A DNA stretch of 64,000 nucleotides from Ardenticatenaceae bacterium (GCA_020634415.1 JACKBT010000005.1:1-64000), one strand, 5' to 3'; shown: positions 1 through 9,801, counted from the stretch's first letter. Notes: a model not told the origin generated them from the sequence alone. A program made the numbers and translations.

Positions 1-1
1 T

Positions 2-289
2 GCGGCGCGGCTGGCGGTGATGGATGGGGCGTTGCAGCGGCATTTGGGTGATGTGGTGGCGTATGAACGGCCGTCTGGGGGCTTTTTCTTTTGGCTGGAG
101 ATGGTGGATGGGCGGGATACGGCCGTTTTGCTGCCGGAGGCACAAAAGTTGGGGGTTGGCTATCAACCTGGTATAAAGTTTTCTAGTCAGGATGGTTTGC
201 GCCATTTTTTGCGGCTCAGTTTTGCCTTTTATGGTGAGGCGGAGATTGAGTTGGGGATCGGCCGTTTGGGAGAGGTGTTGAAGATGTAG
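2..289 (+). CDS. PLP-dependent aminotransferase, C-terminal fragment
   Basis: The reading frame is open to the left edge, so only about the last 95 residues are present. The segment ERPSGGFFFWLEM followed by a GVGYQPGIKF motif and a closing LRLSFAF block is the C-terminal small domain of fold-type I aminotransferases of the 2-aminoadipate/MocR group. The same layout (APAGGFFVWCEL, VAYVPGRPFF, LRLSYS) recurs in the complete aminotransferase at 60465-61631, which supports the call. The substrate cannot be told from this fragment. The gene ends 51 bp before the flavin amine oxidase on the same strand. Confidence 0.8.
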   Translation, partial: AARLAVMDGALQRHLGDVVAYERPSGGFFFWLEMVDGRDTAVLLPEAQKLGVGYQPGIKFSSQDGLRHFLRLSFAFYGEAEIELGIGRLGEVLKM

Positions 290-340
290 CAGGTGACGAG
301 TGGCAAGTTACTTGCCACACAAGCGTAAAGGAGATGTGGT

Positions 341-1786
341 ATGCAGACTATCAATTCCCTGGAAATTTTAACCAACGGCTTGCCTAAAAATGATTTACCC
401 CCGCGCCATATTGTGGTCATTGGGGCGGGGATGGCGGGCTTAACGGCCGCTTTGCTCCTGCAAGAAGCGGGGCATAAGGTGACCATTTTGGAAGCGCAAA
501 ATAGGTTGGGTGGGCGTGTCTATACCTATCGCGGTTTTGCGGGCAAGATGTTTGGTGAATTGGGTGCGATGCGTTTTCCCAAGCAGCACCATCTGGCCCA
601 ATATTTGATCAATGAACGGTTTAAGCTGGCAACACGGCCGTTTCCCATGTACGACGAAGATACCTTTATCTACGTTAATAACACCTCCTTGCGCCGCAGT
701 GAATTCCACCCAGACAAGATTGATTACAAGCTGCCCGCCCACGAACGGGGGAAACTGCCGGATGAACTGCTGAAAACGGCCGTGCAGCCTCTCATTGATA
801 TGATTGAAAGCCCTGGTGGTTGGGAGCGTTTACTGGCCGAATATGACAAATATTCACTCCTCGGCTATCTGCGGGAAAGCAATTTGAGCCAGGCCGCGCT
901 AGAGATGATTGGCCCCCTGCTGAATTTGGAAGGGCGCTTCCACTTCTCCTTGTTGGAATGGTTTTCCCACTATTACGAAAATGTCTTTGGCGACCTGGTT
1001 TATCTGGTGGATGGGGCCAGTTGTTTGCCCGATGCTTTTGCCGCTCATTTGATGGACAGAATTCGTTTGGGCGCGGAAGTTCATGCCATTGACCAAAACG
1101 ACAGTGGTGTGACGGTGCATTTTCAAGACAGTATCGGCCGTTCCCAGACGGTAGAAGGGGACGAATGTATTCTCACCGTGCCTTATATCCTCCTGCGCCA
1201 TATGGAAATCACAGGTTTGGACTCCAATAAGTGGTACACCATTCGCAATGTCTATTACGGCCGTGCCCACAAAATCTTTATGCAGTTCAGTGAACGCTGG
1301 TGGCAGACGAGGTACAACATTACGCACGGTGTGACTGTCACCGATTTAGCCATCCGCAATGTGGTCTATACGCCAGCGGGGCAGGATGATCGGCATGGCA
1401 AGGGGGTGATTATTGCTTCGTATGCCTGGGGGCAGGACAGTATGGCTTACAGTATGCTGACAGAGCAGCAGCGGGTGCGGCAGGCTCTGCAAGATTTGTG
1501 CAAAATTCACCCGGAAGCGCGAGATATGTTTGAGTTTGGCGTTTCCCATGATTGGGCGTTAGACCCGTATGCGGGTGGGATTGGGCCGCTGTTCCGGCCG
1601 CATGAGATGGACGGCCGTACTTATGAGAATATTGTGCGGCCGGTGAACCGCGTCTGGTTTGCCAATGATGCCTGCGATCGTCGTCATCGGCGGTGGATTG
1701 AGGCGGCTGTGGTAGCGGCCGTTAAAAATGCCTATGCTTTGCACACCGGGATGCGGAATGCTATTCCGAAGGATGAACAGGAGTAG
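341..1786 (+). CDS. Flavin-dependent amine oxidase
   Basis: A 481-residue FAD enzyme of the monoamine/L-amino-acid oxidase family. Residues 23-50 form the dinucleotide-binding fold with GAGMAG at 28-33, the acidic end of the second strand (ILEAQ) and the RLGGRV motif typical of the family. The C-terminal FAD motif region (NRVWFAND, then a helix rich in Ala) is present. It should oxidatively deaminate an amine or amino acid, releasing ammonia and hydrogen peroxide. The substrate is unknown. The ATG start follows a good AAAGGAG ribosome site. There is no signal peptide, so it is probably cytoplasmic. Confidence 0.88.
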   Translation: MQTINSLEILTNGLPKNDLPPRHIVVIGAGMAGLTAALLLQEAGHKVTILEAQNRLGGRVYTYRGFAGKMFGELGAMRFPKQHHLAQYLINERFKLATRPFPMYDEDTFIYVNNTSLRRSEFHPDKIDYKLPAHERGKLPDELLKTAVQPLIDMIESPGGWERLLAEYDKYSLLGYLRESNLSQAALEMIGPLLNLEGRFHFSLLEWFSHYYENVFGDLVYLVDGASCLPDAFAAHLMDRIRLGAEVHAIDQNDSGVTVHFQDSIGRSQTVEGDECILTVPYILLRHMEITGLDSNKWYTIRNVYYGRAHKIFMQFSERWWQTRYNITHGVTVTDLAIRNVVYTPAGQDDRHGKGVIIASYAWGQDSMAYSMLTEQQRVRQALQDLCKIHPEARDMFEFGVSHDWALDPYAGGIGPLFRPHEMDGRTYENIVRPVNRVWFANDACDRRHRRWIEAAVVAAVKNAYALHTGMRNAIPKDEQE

Positions 1787-1799
1787 GTAGAGAGAAACG

Positions 1800-2954
1800 A
1801 TGTTAAGCGATGCGGCCGTTAAATTGCAGGAGGGGTTTGCTCGTTTAGCCGGGGCTGGCGACGATGAGCGGCTGTTGGGCATGGCGCTGATGTCGCTGCA
1901 TGGGGCGTTGGAGGAGCATTTTCGGGAGCAGTTGGCGCGGGAGATTGTGACGGAAACGCAGGCGCGGCCAGGGTGGCTGGAGTTGGTGGATTTGTGGCAG
2001 AAGCATCGTGTTTTGTCGCCTGAAGATCGCACCCTGATTTTGACGACAAATAGCAAACGGAATCAGATTGCCCATGGGGAGCCGTTTCATTTGAGCCGCA
2101 TGGAGGTGGAGCGGTATGCGGAGTTTGTGCGGAATTTTATGGGTGTGCGGGCGCGGCCATCGCGCCGCTGGGGCAAGGTGGAGCCAGCGATTGTGTGGGA
2201 TGATCCTGGTGTAAGACCGGTGGAGTCGCCGTTGAGCTTTGCTTATTGGTCGGATTGGTTTTCGTCGTTACGGCCGTCGGGGCAAACAACGCCGCAACTT
2301 GCTGACCGGGGTACACAGCGGGGATTGTGGGGCCGGCTGCGGGGGCAGATGGGGTGGCTGGTGAAGATGGTGCTGGTGGGGGCGTTGGCCTTGGTGTCGT
2401 TTTGGTTTTGGCATTCGTGGCCGGTGCGGTTGGGGATAACGGCCGTTATTCTCTACCTTATTCATCACCGGGCTTGGATACGGGCGGGGTATGTGTATGT
2501 GGGGGGGCTGGTGTATGGGTTGGGGACGGCCGTTTTGCATTTGACGGCCGTTATTGCTTTTGTGGCGGCTTTGTTGTGGCCGCTGGCGGCTGGTTTTTAC
2601 TATTTTACGGGCGGCACGATGGAACTGCCGCAGGCGGAGCTGGTTGTGCCGACTATTGAGCGATTGGATGGGGTGATTGAGGAGGGGGTGCAGACGATGG
2701 TACCGGGGCGGGAGACGGCCGTTCCTGCCGCCACACCTGATTCAGCCGCCATTACCATCCACATCCAGGTACAAGGCAACTCTAATGTGCGGGCCGAACC
2801 CAACACTTCCTCCGCCATTATAACCATCGTTCCGAATGGTGATATTTACGAGGTGCTGGATGTGAATGCCGAACGTACCTGGTATAAGATTCGTCTCGAA
2901 TCGGGGGCCGAAGGCTGGATAGGTTCTTCTCGTGTCGTTGAGATCGCGCCTTAG
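1800..2954 (+). CDS. Membrane protein with HEPN-like N-terminus and bacterial SH3 domain
   Basis: A 384-residue protein in three parts. Residues 1-120 are helical and carry RNQIAH at 87-92, which fits the RNxxxH signature of HEPN domains; no other HEPN hallmark could be confirmed. Residues about 185-275 form three or four hydrophobic segments. Residues about 315-384 are a bacterial SH3 domain (VRAEPN, then W-Y-K-I and GWIGSSRVVE). The topology suggests a cytoplasmic HEPN-like domain tethered to the membrane and an exported SH3 domain for cell-wall contact. It starts 13 bp after the amine oxidase and overlaps the next gene by 23 bp. The function is not known. Confidence 0.6.
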   Translation: MLSDAAVKLQEGFARLAGAGDDERLLGMALMSLHGALEEHFREQLAREIVTETQARPGWLELVDLWQKHRVLSPEDRTLILTTNSKRNQIAHGEPFHLSRMEVERYAEFVRNFMGVRARPSRRWGKVEPAIVWDDPGVRPVESPLSFAYWSDWFSSLRPSGQTTPQLADRGTQRGLWGRLRGQMGWLVKMVLVGALALVSFWFWHSWPVRLGITAVILYLIHHRAWIRAGYVYVGGLVYGLGTAVLHLTAVIAFVAALLWPLAAGFYYFTGGTMELPQAELVVPTIERLDGVIEEGVQTMVPGRETAVPAATPDSAAITIHIQVQGNSNVRAEPNTSSAIITIVPNGDIYEVLDVNAERTWYKIRLESGAEGWIGSSRVVEIAP

Positions 2955-3189
2955 CGTTGTTTGGTGGGTTGGGTATTGTGTGGTTTGGCTGCTGACTGCT
3001 TGCCAAGAAGCAGCGGTGGAATCGGAAACGGCCGATTGCATCTGCACCAGCAACCAATACAACTGTGCCAACTTTGCTACCCACAGTGCCGCCCAAGCCT
3101 GTTACAACTTCTGCTGGCAACAAACCGGCCACGATGTGCATGGCCTTGATGGGGATGATGATAAATTAGCCTGCGAATCGTTGCCTTAA
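2932..3189 (+). CDS. Small lipoprotein with excalibur-type calcium-binding motif
   Basis: An 85-residue exported protein. The N-terminus has two arginines, a hydrophobic stretch and a lipobox (LLTAC), predicting lipid attachment at Cys24. The mature part is rich in cysteine and ends with DVHGLDGDDDKLACE, the D-x-D-x-DG-x-x-CE pattern of the excalibur domain, an EF-hand-like calcium site found in secreted bacterial proteins. The gene overlaps the upstream membrane/SH3 gene by 23 bp in another frame, which implies translational coupling and perhaps a shared envelope role. Confidence 0.7.
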   Translation: MSLRSRLSVVWWVGYCVVWLLTACQEAAVESETADCICTSNQYNCANFATHSAAQACYNFCWQQTGHDVHGLDGDDDKLACESLP

Positions 3190-3282
3190 CACCCCCCTTC
3201 GCCAGAGACTAAACCCGCTACCTGCCACCTGCCCCTTTTCTATAGATAGCGTTTTTTGCCGAATCGCGTTACAAATTCTGGC

Positions 3283-4233
3283 ATGATGTCTACTACAAAT
3301 TTAACTTATGGTGTTCGTTCTGCCTATGGCGATTTGCGGCGGGTGTTGATGCACCGCCCTGGTGTTGAGTTGAAGCTGGTGACACCGGAGACGCTGGAGA
3401 TATTTCATTTTGACAATCCGGTGGATACGGAGCAGTTTGTGTCTGAGTATGATGGGCTGCAGGCACTGCTGCAAGGGCATGGCGTGGAGACGCTGCTGCT
3501 GACGGAGGTACTGGCGGGGGATGAGGATTCTTTGAACTATATCGCCCATCGGCCGAATATGACCTATACGCGGGATTTAGCGGCCGTTTTTGCCAGCGGC
3601 GCGGTGTTGATGGGGATGCACCTGAGAGGACGTTGGGGTGACGCAGAGATGATGGCGCGGGCGTTTCGGCGGCTGGGTGTGCCGATTTTGGGGGCGATTG
3701 AGCAGCCAGGTTTTTTGGAAGGGGGCGGGGTGACGATGATTGGTGAGGATACGGCCGTTGCCTCTCTCTGTGAGCGGGCTAATGAGGTGGGGACGCGAAT
3801 GCTGCGGGAGCTGGTGCTGGGTAAGGATGTGCAATATTTTCTGGAAGTGCCAGTGCCGCTGGGCCAGATTCATATTGATGGCTCGTTTATGATGCTGGAT
3901 GAGAAGCTGTGCCTGCTGCATGAGGAGAGCTTTCAGGTTTTTCCGTGCCGACTGTATGAAGCGGGTAAGCCGCTGCGCCATGTGATGTTTTTGGATTTTT
4001 TGGCGGCGCGGGGTATTGAGTGGATCGCTTTGACGGAGGAGGAGCGGCAGCAGGGGCAGTTGAATATGGTGGTGACAAAGAGGGGGAAAACGGCCGTTGG
4101 CTTTGCCAATGCCACCCGTTTAGCCGCCGTAATGGGGCAGCGCGGCTGGCGTGTAGATACGTTTGCGGCGGATATGCTTTGGGAGGGCAATGGTGGGGCG
4201 CATTGTATGACCTGCCCAGTGCTGGTGACGTGA
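3283..4233 (+). CDS. Arginine deiminase / amidinotransferase family protein
   Basis: About 316 residues from the ATG at 3283; a TTG 27 bp upstream is less likely. The pentein-fold signatures are visible in order: NMTYTRDLAAVF, GFLEGGGVTMIG (catalytic Glu region), QIHIDGSFMML (catalytic His) and the C-terminal GGAHCMTCP, whose Cys is the expected nucleophile. Enzymes of this fold hydrolyse or transfer guanidino groups of arginine or dimethylarginine. The sequence lacks the extra domain of classical ArcA, so it may be a dimethylargininase or a related hydrolase. It lies just upstream of the feo promoter but is not part of that operon. Confidence 0.75.
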   Translation: MMSTTNLTYGVRSAYGDLRRVLMHRPGVELKLVTPETLEIFHFDNPVDTEQFVSEYDGLQALLQGHGVETLLLTEVLAGDEDSLNYIAHRPNMTYTRDLAAVFASGAVLMGMHLRGRWGDAEMMARAFRRLGVPILGAIEQPGFLEGGGVTMIGEDTAVASLCERANEVGTRMLRELVLGKDVQYFLEVPVPLGQIHIDGSFMMLDEKLCLLHEESFQVFPCRLYEAGKPLRHVMFLDFLAARGIEWIALTEEERQQGQLNMVVTKRGKTAVGFANATRLAAVMGQRGWRVDTFAADMLWEGNGGAHCMTCPVLVT

Positions 4234-4245
4234 GTTTTCTGAGGC

Positions 4246-4273
4246 TTGCCAAACGATCAAAAAACGTTATAAT
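4246..4273 (+). promoter_or_regulatory. Sigma-70-type promoter of the feo operon
   Basis: TTGCCA at 4246-4251 and a perfect TATAAT at 4268-4273 are separated by 16 bp. The predicted start of transcription is about 4280, directly before the palindromic operator at 4289-4314. Confidence 0.75.
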
Positions 4274-4288
4274 AACCTGCGTATAAAA

Positions 4289-4314
4289 AAATATTTTGGT
4301 ACACCAAAATATTT
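4289..4314. promoter_or_regulatory. Palindromic operator, probable DtxR-family (iron) box
   Basis: Two perfect 12-bp arms, AAATATTTTGGT and ACCAAAATATTT, separated by AC. The site lies between the promoter -10 box and the ribosome site (GGAGGT at 4315-4320) of the DtxR-FeoA gene. This is where an iron-loaded repressor would block transcription, so the operon is probably autoregulated. Confidence 0.75.
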
Positions 4315-4327
4315 GGAGGTTAAACAA

Positions 4328-5356
4328 ATGCCTGATCCCTTATTATCGCTGGGCATTGCTGTGCTTATCATTGCCATCGGCAGTCTCCTATTCTGGCCGG
4401 AGCGCGGTCTTGTGTCTCGCTGGCAGCAAAATCAACATATGACTGAACGCATCCACAGTGAAGATGCCCTCAAACATATTCACAAGTGCGAGATGAAAGG
4501 CAATTATCCCACCGTGGAGAGTATTGCCGGAGCCTTGCACGTTAATTTGAACGAAACGGCCGCTATTCTAAACCGGATGCAGGCTGATAAACTACTGGTC
4601 ATCACTAAAGGCGAAATCCACCTGACACCCCAGGGGCGCGAAGCCGCCCTCCACATCATTCGTGCCCATCGGCTGTGGGAACGCTATCTGGCTGAGGAAA
4701 CTGGTTTTCCTGAGGCCGAATGGCATGGCAAAGCCGAAAAGTACGAACATATGCTCACGCCAGAGGCGGCCAATGCCCTGGCGATGCAGCTAGGCAACCC
4801 CACCCACGATCCACATGGCGATCCCATTCCCACTGCTGAGGGCAAGATTGAGACACATGGCGGCCAGGCCCTTACCGCCGTGCCTGTAGATACGTTAGCG
4901 CGTATCGTTCATCTGGAAGATGAGCCAGAGATCGTGTATGCCCAGCTTGCCGCCGAGGGGCTGCACCCTGGCATGTTTGTGCGGGTGATGGAGTCATCGC
5001 CGGAGCGGGTGCGTTTTTGGGCCAATGGCAACGAGCATATTCTGGCGCCAATGGTGGCTACCAACATCTCAGTTGTGCCTGTACCGGCCGAAACCAAGGT
5101 TAAGCCCAGCAATGGGCAGCTTTTGGGTAGTCTGAAATTGGGCGAAACGGCCGAAGTGACCAGCCTCTCACCCACCTGCCGCGGTGCTGAACGCCGCCGC
5201 TTTATGGATTTGGGTATATTGCCGGGCACAAAGATAACGGCCGAATTACGCAGCCCTAGCGGCGAACCAACCGCTTACCGCATTCGCGGCGCAGTCATCG
5301 CCTTGCGCCAAAGCCAGGCCAACATGATTCATGTTAAGCCGGCCGTGAGTCAGTAG
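4328..5356 (+). CDS. Membrane-anchored DtxR-family metalloregulator fused to FeoA
   Basis: 342 residues from ATG 4328, chosen because GGAGGT ends 7 bp upstream; a TTG at 4313 is poorer. Residues 1-24 form a hydrophobic transmembrane segment. Residues about 40-180 are the DtxR winged helix and dimerisation domain (YPTVESIAGAL, LTPQGREAALHIIRAHRLWERYL, a His/Glu-rich metal region). The last 80 residues are a FeoA SH3-like domain (RRRFMDLGILPGT, ANMIHV). DtxR proteins repress iron uptake when loaded with ferrous iron or manganese. The N-terminal membrane anchor is unusual for the family. The gene heads the feo operon. Confidence 0.85.
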   Translation: MPDPLLSLGIAVLIIAIGSLLFWPERGLVSRWQQNQHMTERIHSEDALKHIHKCEMKGNYPTVESIAGALHVNLNETAAILNRMQADKLLVITKGEIHLTPQGREAALHIIRAHRLWERYLAEETGFPEAEWHGKAEKYEHMLTPEAANALAMQLGNPTHDPHGDPIPTAEGKIETHGGQALTAVPVDTLARIVHLEDEPEIVYAQLAAEGLHPGMFVRVMESSPERVRFWANGNEHILAPMVATNISVVPVPAETKVKPSNGQLLGSLKLGETAEVTSLSPTCRGAERRRFMDLGILPGTKITAELRSPSGEPTAYRIRGAVIALRQSQANMIHVKPAVSQ

Positions 5357-5417
5357 TAATTGGGTAATTGGGTAATTGAGTAATTGAACGGTTAATTACC
5401 CAATTACTCAATTACCA
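5357..5417. repeat. TAATTGGG-unit hairpin repeat
   Basis: Tandem copies of an 8-base unit (GTAATTGG/GTAATTGA) are followed by their inverted copies, giving a long imperfect hairpin in the 84-bp gap between the DtxR-FeoA gene and the FeoB G-protein gene. The same unit makes hairpins at 33681-33727, 35969-36033 and, in variant form, 37737-37768. Confidence 0.8.
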
Positions 5418-5440
5418 ATCGAAAAACTAGGAATATTGAA

Positions 5441-6298
5441 ATGACAAACAAAACACAAACCACACCTACTGCCGCTGCCTGTGAAACCTGCCCCATGCAC
5501 AACGCGGGCAATTTGCTGCGCCTGGGTGTCAATATGGACAATTGGGATTTTGTCGTTGCTTTGGCGGGCAATCCCAATACAGGCAAAAGCACCGTCTTTA
5601 ACGCCCTGACCGGGCTGCGCCAGCACACGGGCAATTGGCCGGGCAAAACCGTTACACGGGCAGAGGGTGGCTTTAGCTACGGCGACAATCGCTACAAAAT
5701 TGTAGATTTGCCCGGCACCTATTCGCTGCTTTCCACCAGCCTGGACGAGGAAGTGGCCCGCGATTTCATCTTATTTGGCGAACCCGATGTGACGGTGATT
5801 GTGGTGGATGCCACGCGCCTGGAACGCAATCTGAATCTGGTGCTGCAAGTGCTGGAAATCACCGAACGAGCCGTCATCTGCCTGAACTTGATGGATGAGG
5901 CGCGGCGGCACAAGCTGAAAATTGATGACCGTCGTTTGGCCCGCGATTTGGGTGTGCCGGTTGTACCCACTTCCGCCCGCCAAAATGAAGGCTTGCCGGA
6001 ACTGCTGCAAGCGATTCACGATGTGGCCACTGGTCAGGCTGCCTGCCGCCCGTATCGCATTAAGAATGAATCGCCCATCATCAGGGAAGCACTGAACCGG
6101 CTGGTGCCCCAGATTGAGGCGGCTTTCCCCAATTTGCCCAATGCCCGTTGGGTGGCTTTGCGGCTGCTGGATGGGGATGAGCGCATTGTGGAAGCGGTGC
6201 GCAAAGGTGAATTGGGCGATCTGAACCAGCAAGCGCCTCTGGCTGTGCCGCCAGCGCAGCCCAACGAGGCTTATATTCCTTTGGAGGTCGTATCATGA
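5441..6298 (+). CDS. feoB: FeoB G-protein subunit (split FeoB, N-terminal half)
   Basis: 285 residues comprising only the GTPase part of FeoB. The G motifs are clear: G1 GNPNTGKST (about residues 38-46), the switch I segment TGNWPGKT, G3 DLPGTYS, G4 NLMD and a G5 [14 protein letters not shown] cysteine pair near the N-terminus is an extra that could bind metal. FeoB drives ferrous iron import; here the soluble G domain and the permease are separate genes overlapping by 4 bp (ATGA), so they are probably translated together and assemble as a complex. Confidence 0.9.
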   Translation: MTNKTQTTPTAAACETCPMHNAGNLLRLGVNMDNWDFVVALAGNPNTGKSTVFNALTGLRQHTGNWPGKTVTRAEGGFSYGDNRYKIVDLPGTYSLLSTSLDEEVARDFILFGEPDVTVIVVDATRLERNLNLVLQVLEITERAVICLNLMDEARRHKLKIDDRRLARDLGVPVVPTSARQNEGLPELLQAIHDVATGQAACRPYRIKNESPIIREALNRLVPQIEAAFPNLPNARWVALRLLDGDERIVEAVRKGELGDLNQQAPLAVPPAQPNEAYIPLEVVS

Positions 6299-7740
6299 CG
6301 ACACTAACAACGAACCATCGCCCTGTTTCGGGTGGTGACATTTTGCAAACGGCCGAATCCCTGCGCTGGGAGATCGGCCAGAACTTCCATGAGCAGTTGA
6401 TGGAAGGCATTTACACCGAGGCATCACAACTGGCGGATCGGGCCGTGACCCGACCTGATGAAAAGCCCCGTTTCGATCTGGATCGCACGATTGATCGTTT
6501 GGTGACCAGCCGCTTGTGGGGCTTCCCGATGATGATCCTCATGTTCACGGTTGTGTTCTGGCTCACCATTAGCGGGGCCAATGTGCCATCCTCCATGTTG
6601 GCGACGCTGTTGATTGACAAGATTGTGCCGCTGCTGCATCAGGGGGCCGATTGGCTGCGGCTGCCCTGGTGGCTGAGCGGCTTTTTCATTGACGGTATGT
6701 ATTTGGCGACGGCCTGGGTGGTGAGTGTGATGCTGCCGCCGATGGCGATTTTCTTCCCGCTGTTTACTTTGCTGGAGGATTTTGGTTATTTGCCGCGTGT
6801 CGCGTTTAATTTGGACAACATCTTCCGCAAGGCGGGGGCGCATGGCAAGCAGTCGTTGAGTATGATGATGGGGTTTGGCTGTAATGCGGCGGGTGTGGTG
6901 GCGACGCGGGTGATTGACAGCCCGCGAGAGCGGTTAATTGCGATTATTACGAATAATTTTGCGCTGTGTAACGGCCGTTGGCCTACCCAAATCCTCATTG
7001 CCACCTTGTTTATTGGCACACTGGCTCCAGCCTATCTGGGCGGGTTGATTTCGGCCCTGGCGGTAGTCGCCATTGCCATGTTAGGTGTGATACTTAGCTT
7101 TGTTGTCTCTTGGGGTCTGTCGCGCACGGTGCTAAAGGGAGAAGTTTCTACCTTTAGCCTGGAACTGCCACCTTATCGGCCGCCGCGTATCTGGCAGACA
7201 ATTTACACCTCGGTGATTGATCGTACCTTGATTGTGTTATGGCGGGCAGTTGTGTTTGCGCTGCCGGCCGGGGCTATCATCTGGCTGTCGGCGAATATTA
7301 CTATTAGTGGCGTGAGCCTGGCGGAGTATATTATCAATTTCTTGAATCCAGTGGGCCTGCTGTTGGGGCTGAATGGAGTAATTCTGCTGGCCTATATTGT
7401 GGCTATTCCGGCGAATGAGATTGTGATCCCCACGATTTTGATGTTGACGGTGCTGGTGACGAATATGGGTGGCTTGGGCGCGGGGGCGGGTGTGATGTTT
7501 GAGACGCAAACGGATGCGGATGCGCTGGCTCTGTTTCATGCGGGAGGCTGGACGTTGTTAACGGCCGTTAACCTCATGCTCTTCTCCCTCATCCACAACC
7601 CTTGCTCGACCACCATTTACACCATCTACAAAGAGACGGGCAGCAAAAAGTGGACAACCATTGCGGCGCTGCTGCCGGTGGTGATGGGTTTCATCGTTAC
7701 ATTTTTTGTGGCGCAGATATGGCGGTTGGTGGCGGGATGA
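6295..7740 (+). CDS. feoB: FeoB membrane permease subunit (split FeoB, C-terminal half)
   Basis: 481 residues with about 9-10 transmembrane helices and two Gate-type halves. The motif [12 protein letters not shown] with its conserved Cys, followed by [19 protein letters not shown], matches the first FeoB gate; the second half contains the FeoB_C region and a final helix pair. The soluble N-terminal 70 residues replace the usual link to the G domain. It overlaps the G-protein gene by 4 bp. Together with FeoA fused to the repressor, all three Feo functions are encoded in one iron-regulated operon. Confidence 0.9.
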   Translation: MTTLTTNHRPVSGGDILQTAESLRWEIGQNFHEQLMEGIYTEASQLADRAVTRPDEKPRFDLDRTIDRLVTSRLWGFPMMILMFTVVFWLTISGANVPSSMLATLLIDKIVPLLHQGADWLRLPWWLSGFFIDGMYLATAWVVSVMLPPMAIFFPLFTLLEDFGYLPRVAFNLDNIFRKAGAHGKQSLSMMMGFGCNAAGVVATRVIDSPRERLIAIITNNFALCNGRWPTQILIATLFIGTLAPAYLGGLISALAVVAIAMLGVILSFVVSWGLSRTVLKGEVSTFSLELPPYRPPRIWQTIYTSVIDRTLIVLWRAVVFALPAGAIIWLSANITISGVSLAEYIINFLNPVGLLLGLNGVILLAYIVAIPANEIVIPTILMLTVLVTNMGGLGAGAGVMFETQTDADALALFHAGGWTLLTAVNLMLFSLIHNPCSTTIYTIYKETGSKKWTTIAALLPVVMGFIVTFFVAQIWRLVAG

Positions 7741-8124
7741 GGCGATTGACGATTGACGATTGACGATTGGAAGACGGCCGTTGCCCCACCGACTACTTGA
7801 CCACTTGACTACCAAACTACCAGACCATGAACGGCCGTTCATCCGCTCATTTCCCCCATCCGTTGTAGTCCCCCACCAATCAGCACGGCAGGGGTGGGAC
7901 AGGCGGCGTAGCTGCTTTCTATGCACCAACACCTTATCACCCGCCTGTCTCACCCGCTTTTGCCCAGTCTGCCCACCAACCACCACGCTGGACAAACCAG
8001 ATCAACTGTTAAAGAGCCAGAACACCCCGCCAGCCAACAACCCCGATGAGCGAGCAGGTGGCGCGGCCAGGAGGCCGGCCACAGCACTCGCCAGGAAGAC
8101 CGCGCCGGAGCAGAGGGATGGAAA
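7741..8124. other. Spacer with short repeats and a possible gene remnant
   Basis: A gap of 384 bp. Bases 7743-7770 are four tandem copies of a GATTGAC unit, followed by two ACGGCCGT sites and C-rich sequence. On the minus strand, about 8125-8030, a stop-bounded frame encodes a hydrophobic segment (AVFLASAVAGLLAA) ending in NS-stop, which looks like the tail of a decayed membrane-protein gene. No intact gene was found. Confidence 0.4.
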
Positions 8125-8514
8125 TTATTCGCTATCATGATTGATTGGCGAACTTAACCTATTCCCAACGAAAACCAACACAAAACTAATGACCACTAAG
8201 ATATAGCCTATGTTTAGCGTTTGTAAACCATATTGTGTAAAGAGAAATACTAAACCAAAACCCAAAAGTGCTATTAAAATACTGAATTTATTAAAAACTA
8301 AGTCGGCTAACTTATTCCTAGACCAGCCAATATGGCTAAATACTATGATAAAAGAACCGCTGGCATAAAGTAAGACTTGCCCGATAGTTATCAGTAAAGA
8401 CTTCCCAAAAATTAAACCAACAAAAAATGTAAGGACACTAGGCATGATCCCAATTGTTCCCCACCTAGCAAACCTATCCCTTTGTTGCACACGTTTTATA
8501 TACTCTGGATCCAT
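8125..8514 (-). CDS. Small four-helix membrane protein, unrecognised
   Basis: 129 residues with four predicted transmembrane helices (about 22-40, 43-62, 75-93 and 97-117) and charged ends. No family is recognised. The gene is far richer in A and T than its neighbours and contains no ACGGCCGT site, which suggests recent acquisition. It starts with ATG (MDPEYIKRVQQ) and stands alone between repeat-rich spacers. Confidence 0.6.
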   Translation of the reverse strand: MDPEYIKRVQQRDRFARWGTIGIMPSVLTFFVGLIFGKSLLITIGQVLLYASGSFIIVFSHIGWSRNKLADLVFNKFSILIALLGFGLVFLFTQYGLQTLNIGYILVVISFVLVFVGNRLSSPINHDSE

Positions 8515-8743
8515 AACCTACTTTCTCCATTAACCTACTTTATACTCCCCTGCTCCGTGCAGGTCTTCCTCTCGCGCAAAACCCCGTCAGGCTGCGGCCG
8601 GCGTCCCGCCGCCGCCGCCTGCTTGCGGAATGGATAACGGCCGTATATAGGGCGAGACGGGCGGGATGGAATGCCGTTCGTTTGGCCTAGATCGAAGCCC
8701 GCCCGTCCCGCCCCTACGATATAAAACCTCAAAGAACGGCCGT

Positions 8744-9790
8744 TTACTGGCGTTTATAGTGGATGTCTGGCAAGGCCCGCAGGCGGGCGGCGGCTTGTTC
8801 GGCCGTTAAATCCCGCTGCGCCTCTCCCAACATTTCATAGCCAACCAGGAATTTACGCACCGCAGCCGACCGCAGCAGCGGCGGGTAAAAGTGGGCGTGT
8901 AGCTGCCAGTGGCTTTGATCGTCGTCGTAGCTGGGGCCAGTGGGCGCACCGTGCCAGCCCATCGAGTAGGGGAATGAGGTCTGGAAGAGGTTGTCGAATT
9001 TGACCAACATCTGTTTGAGGAGCGCGGACAAGGCATCTCGTTCCACATCTGTCATATCGGGCAAGCGCAAGATGTGGCGTTTGGGCAGCACCAGGGTTTC
9101 AAACGGCCAAATCGCCCAATAGGGGGCAACGGCCGTCCAACACTCATTCTCCACCACCACCCGCTCCCCCGCTGCCAACTCCCGCCGCCCATAGTCCAGC
9201 AGCAGCGGACGGCCGTGCTGTTCATAATAGGCGCGTTGATGGCTGTCCTCCGCCAAAGGTTCGTTGGGCAATGAATCCAACGCCCACACCTGCCCATGCG
9301 GATGGGGGTTGGACGACCCCATCATGGCCCCGCGATTTTCAATCACCTGTACCCATTGATAAGTTGGTCCTAGCTCCGTAATCTGCGTGGCCCATAAATC
9401 CACCACTGTGCGAATGTCGGGGACATCCATCTCGGCCAATGTCAGATCATGGCGCGGCGAAAAACAGATGACGCGGCAGGTGCCAGTTACGCGCTGTATG
9501 CCAAAAAGTGGGTCGTCGCCAGCCACATCTATGGGCGGCGTATCAGGCAGCAGGGCCGCAAAATCATTGGTGAAGACAAAGGTGGTGTCGTAGGCTGGAT
9601 TTTTTACGCCGCCAGCGCGTTCATTGCCAGGGCAAAGGTAGCAATTGGGATCATAGGCTGGCCTGTTTTCGGGCGTTGGCTTTTCCACTTGGCCTTGCCA
9701 CGGCCGTTTCATGCGATGGGGGCTGACGAGAACCCATTGACCAGTGAGAGGGTTAAAGCGGCGGTGCGGATGTTCGGTTGGATCAAACAT
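8744..9790 (-). CDS. galT: Galactose-1-phosphate uridylyltransferase
   Basis: 348 residues, the normal length for GalT. It carries the N-terminal [15 protein letters not shown] signature, the zinc CxxC-like YLCPGN segment and the catalytic [10 protein letters not shown] (H-P-H nucleophile). GalT exchanges UMP between UDP-glucose and galactose-1-phosphate in the Leloir pathway. The UTP-glucose-1-phosphate uridylyltransferase at 19041 would supply its co-substrate. The start ATG lies just downstream of a hairpin repeat at 9802-9855, and glmS precedes it on the same strand. Confidence 0.93.
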   Translation of the reverse strand: MFDPTEHPHRRFNPLTGQWVLVSPHRMKRPWQGQVEKPTPENRPAYDPNCYLCPGNERAGGVKNPAYDTTFVFTNDFAALLPDTPPIDVAGDDPLFGIQRVTGTCRVICFSPRHDLTLAEMDVPDIRTVVDLWATQITELGPTYQWVQVIENRGAMMGSSNPHPHGQVWALDSLPNEPLAEDSHQRAYYEQHGRPLLLDYGRRELAAGERVVVENECWTAVAPYWAIWPFETLVLPKRHILRLPDMTDVERDALSALLKQMLVKFDNLFQTSFPYSMGWHGAPTGPSYDDDQSHWQLHAHFYPPLLRSAAVRKFLVGYEMLGEAQRDLTAEQAAARLRALPDIHYKRQ

Positions 9791-9801
9791 AATGGTATTT
9801 G

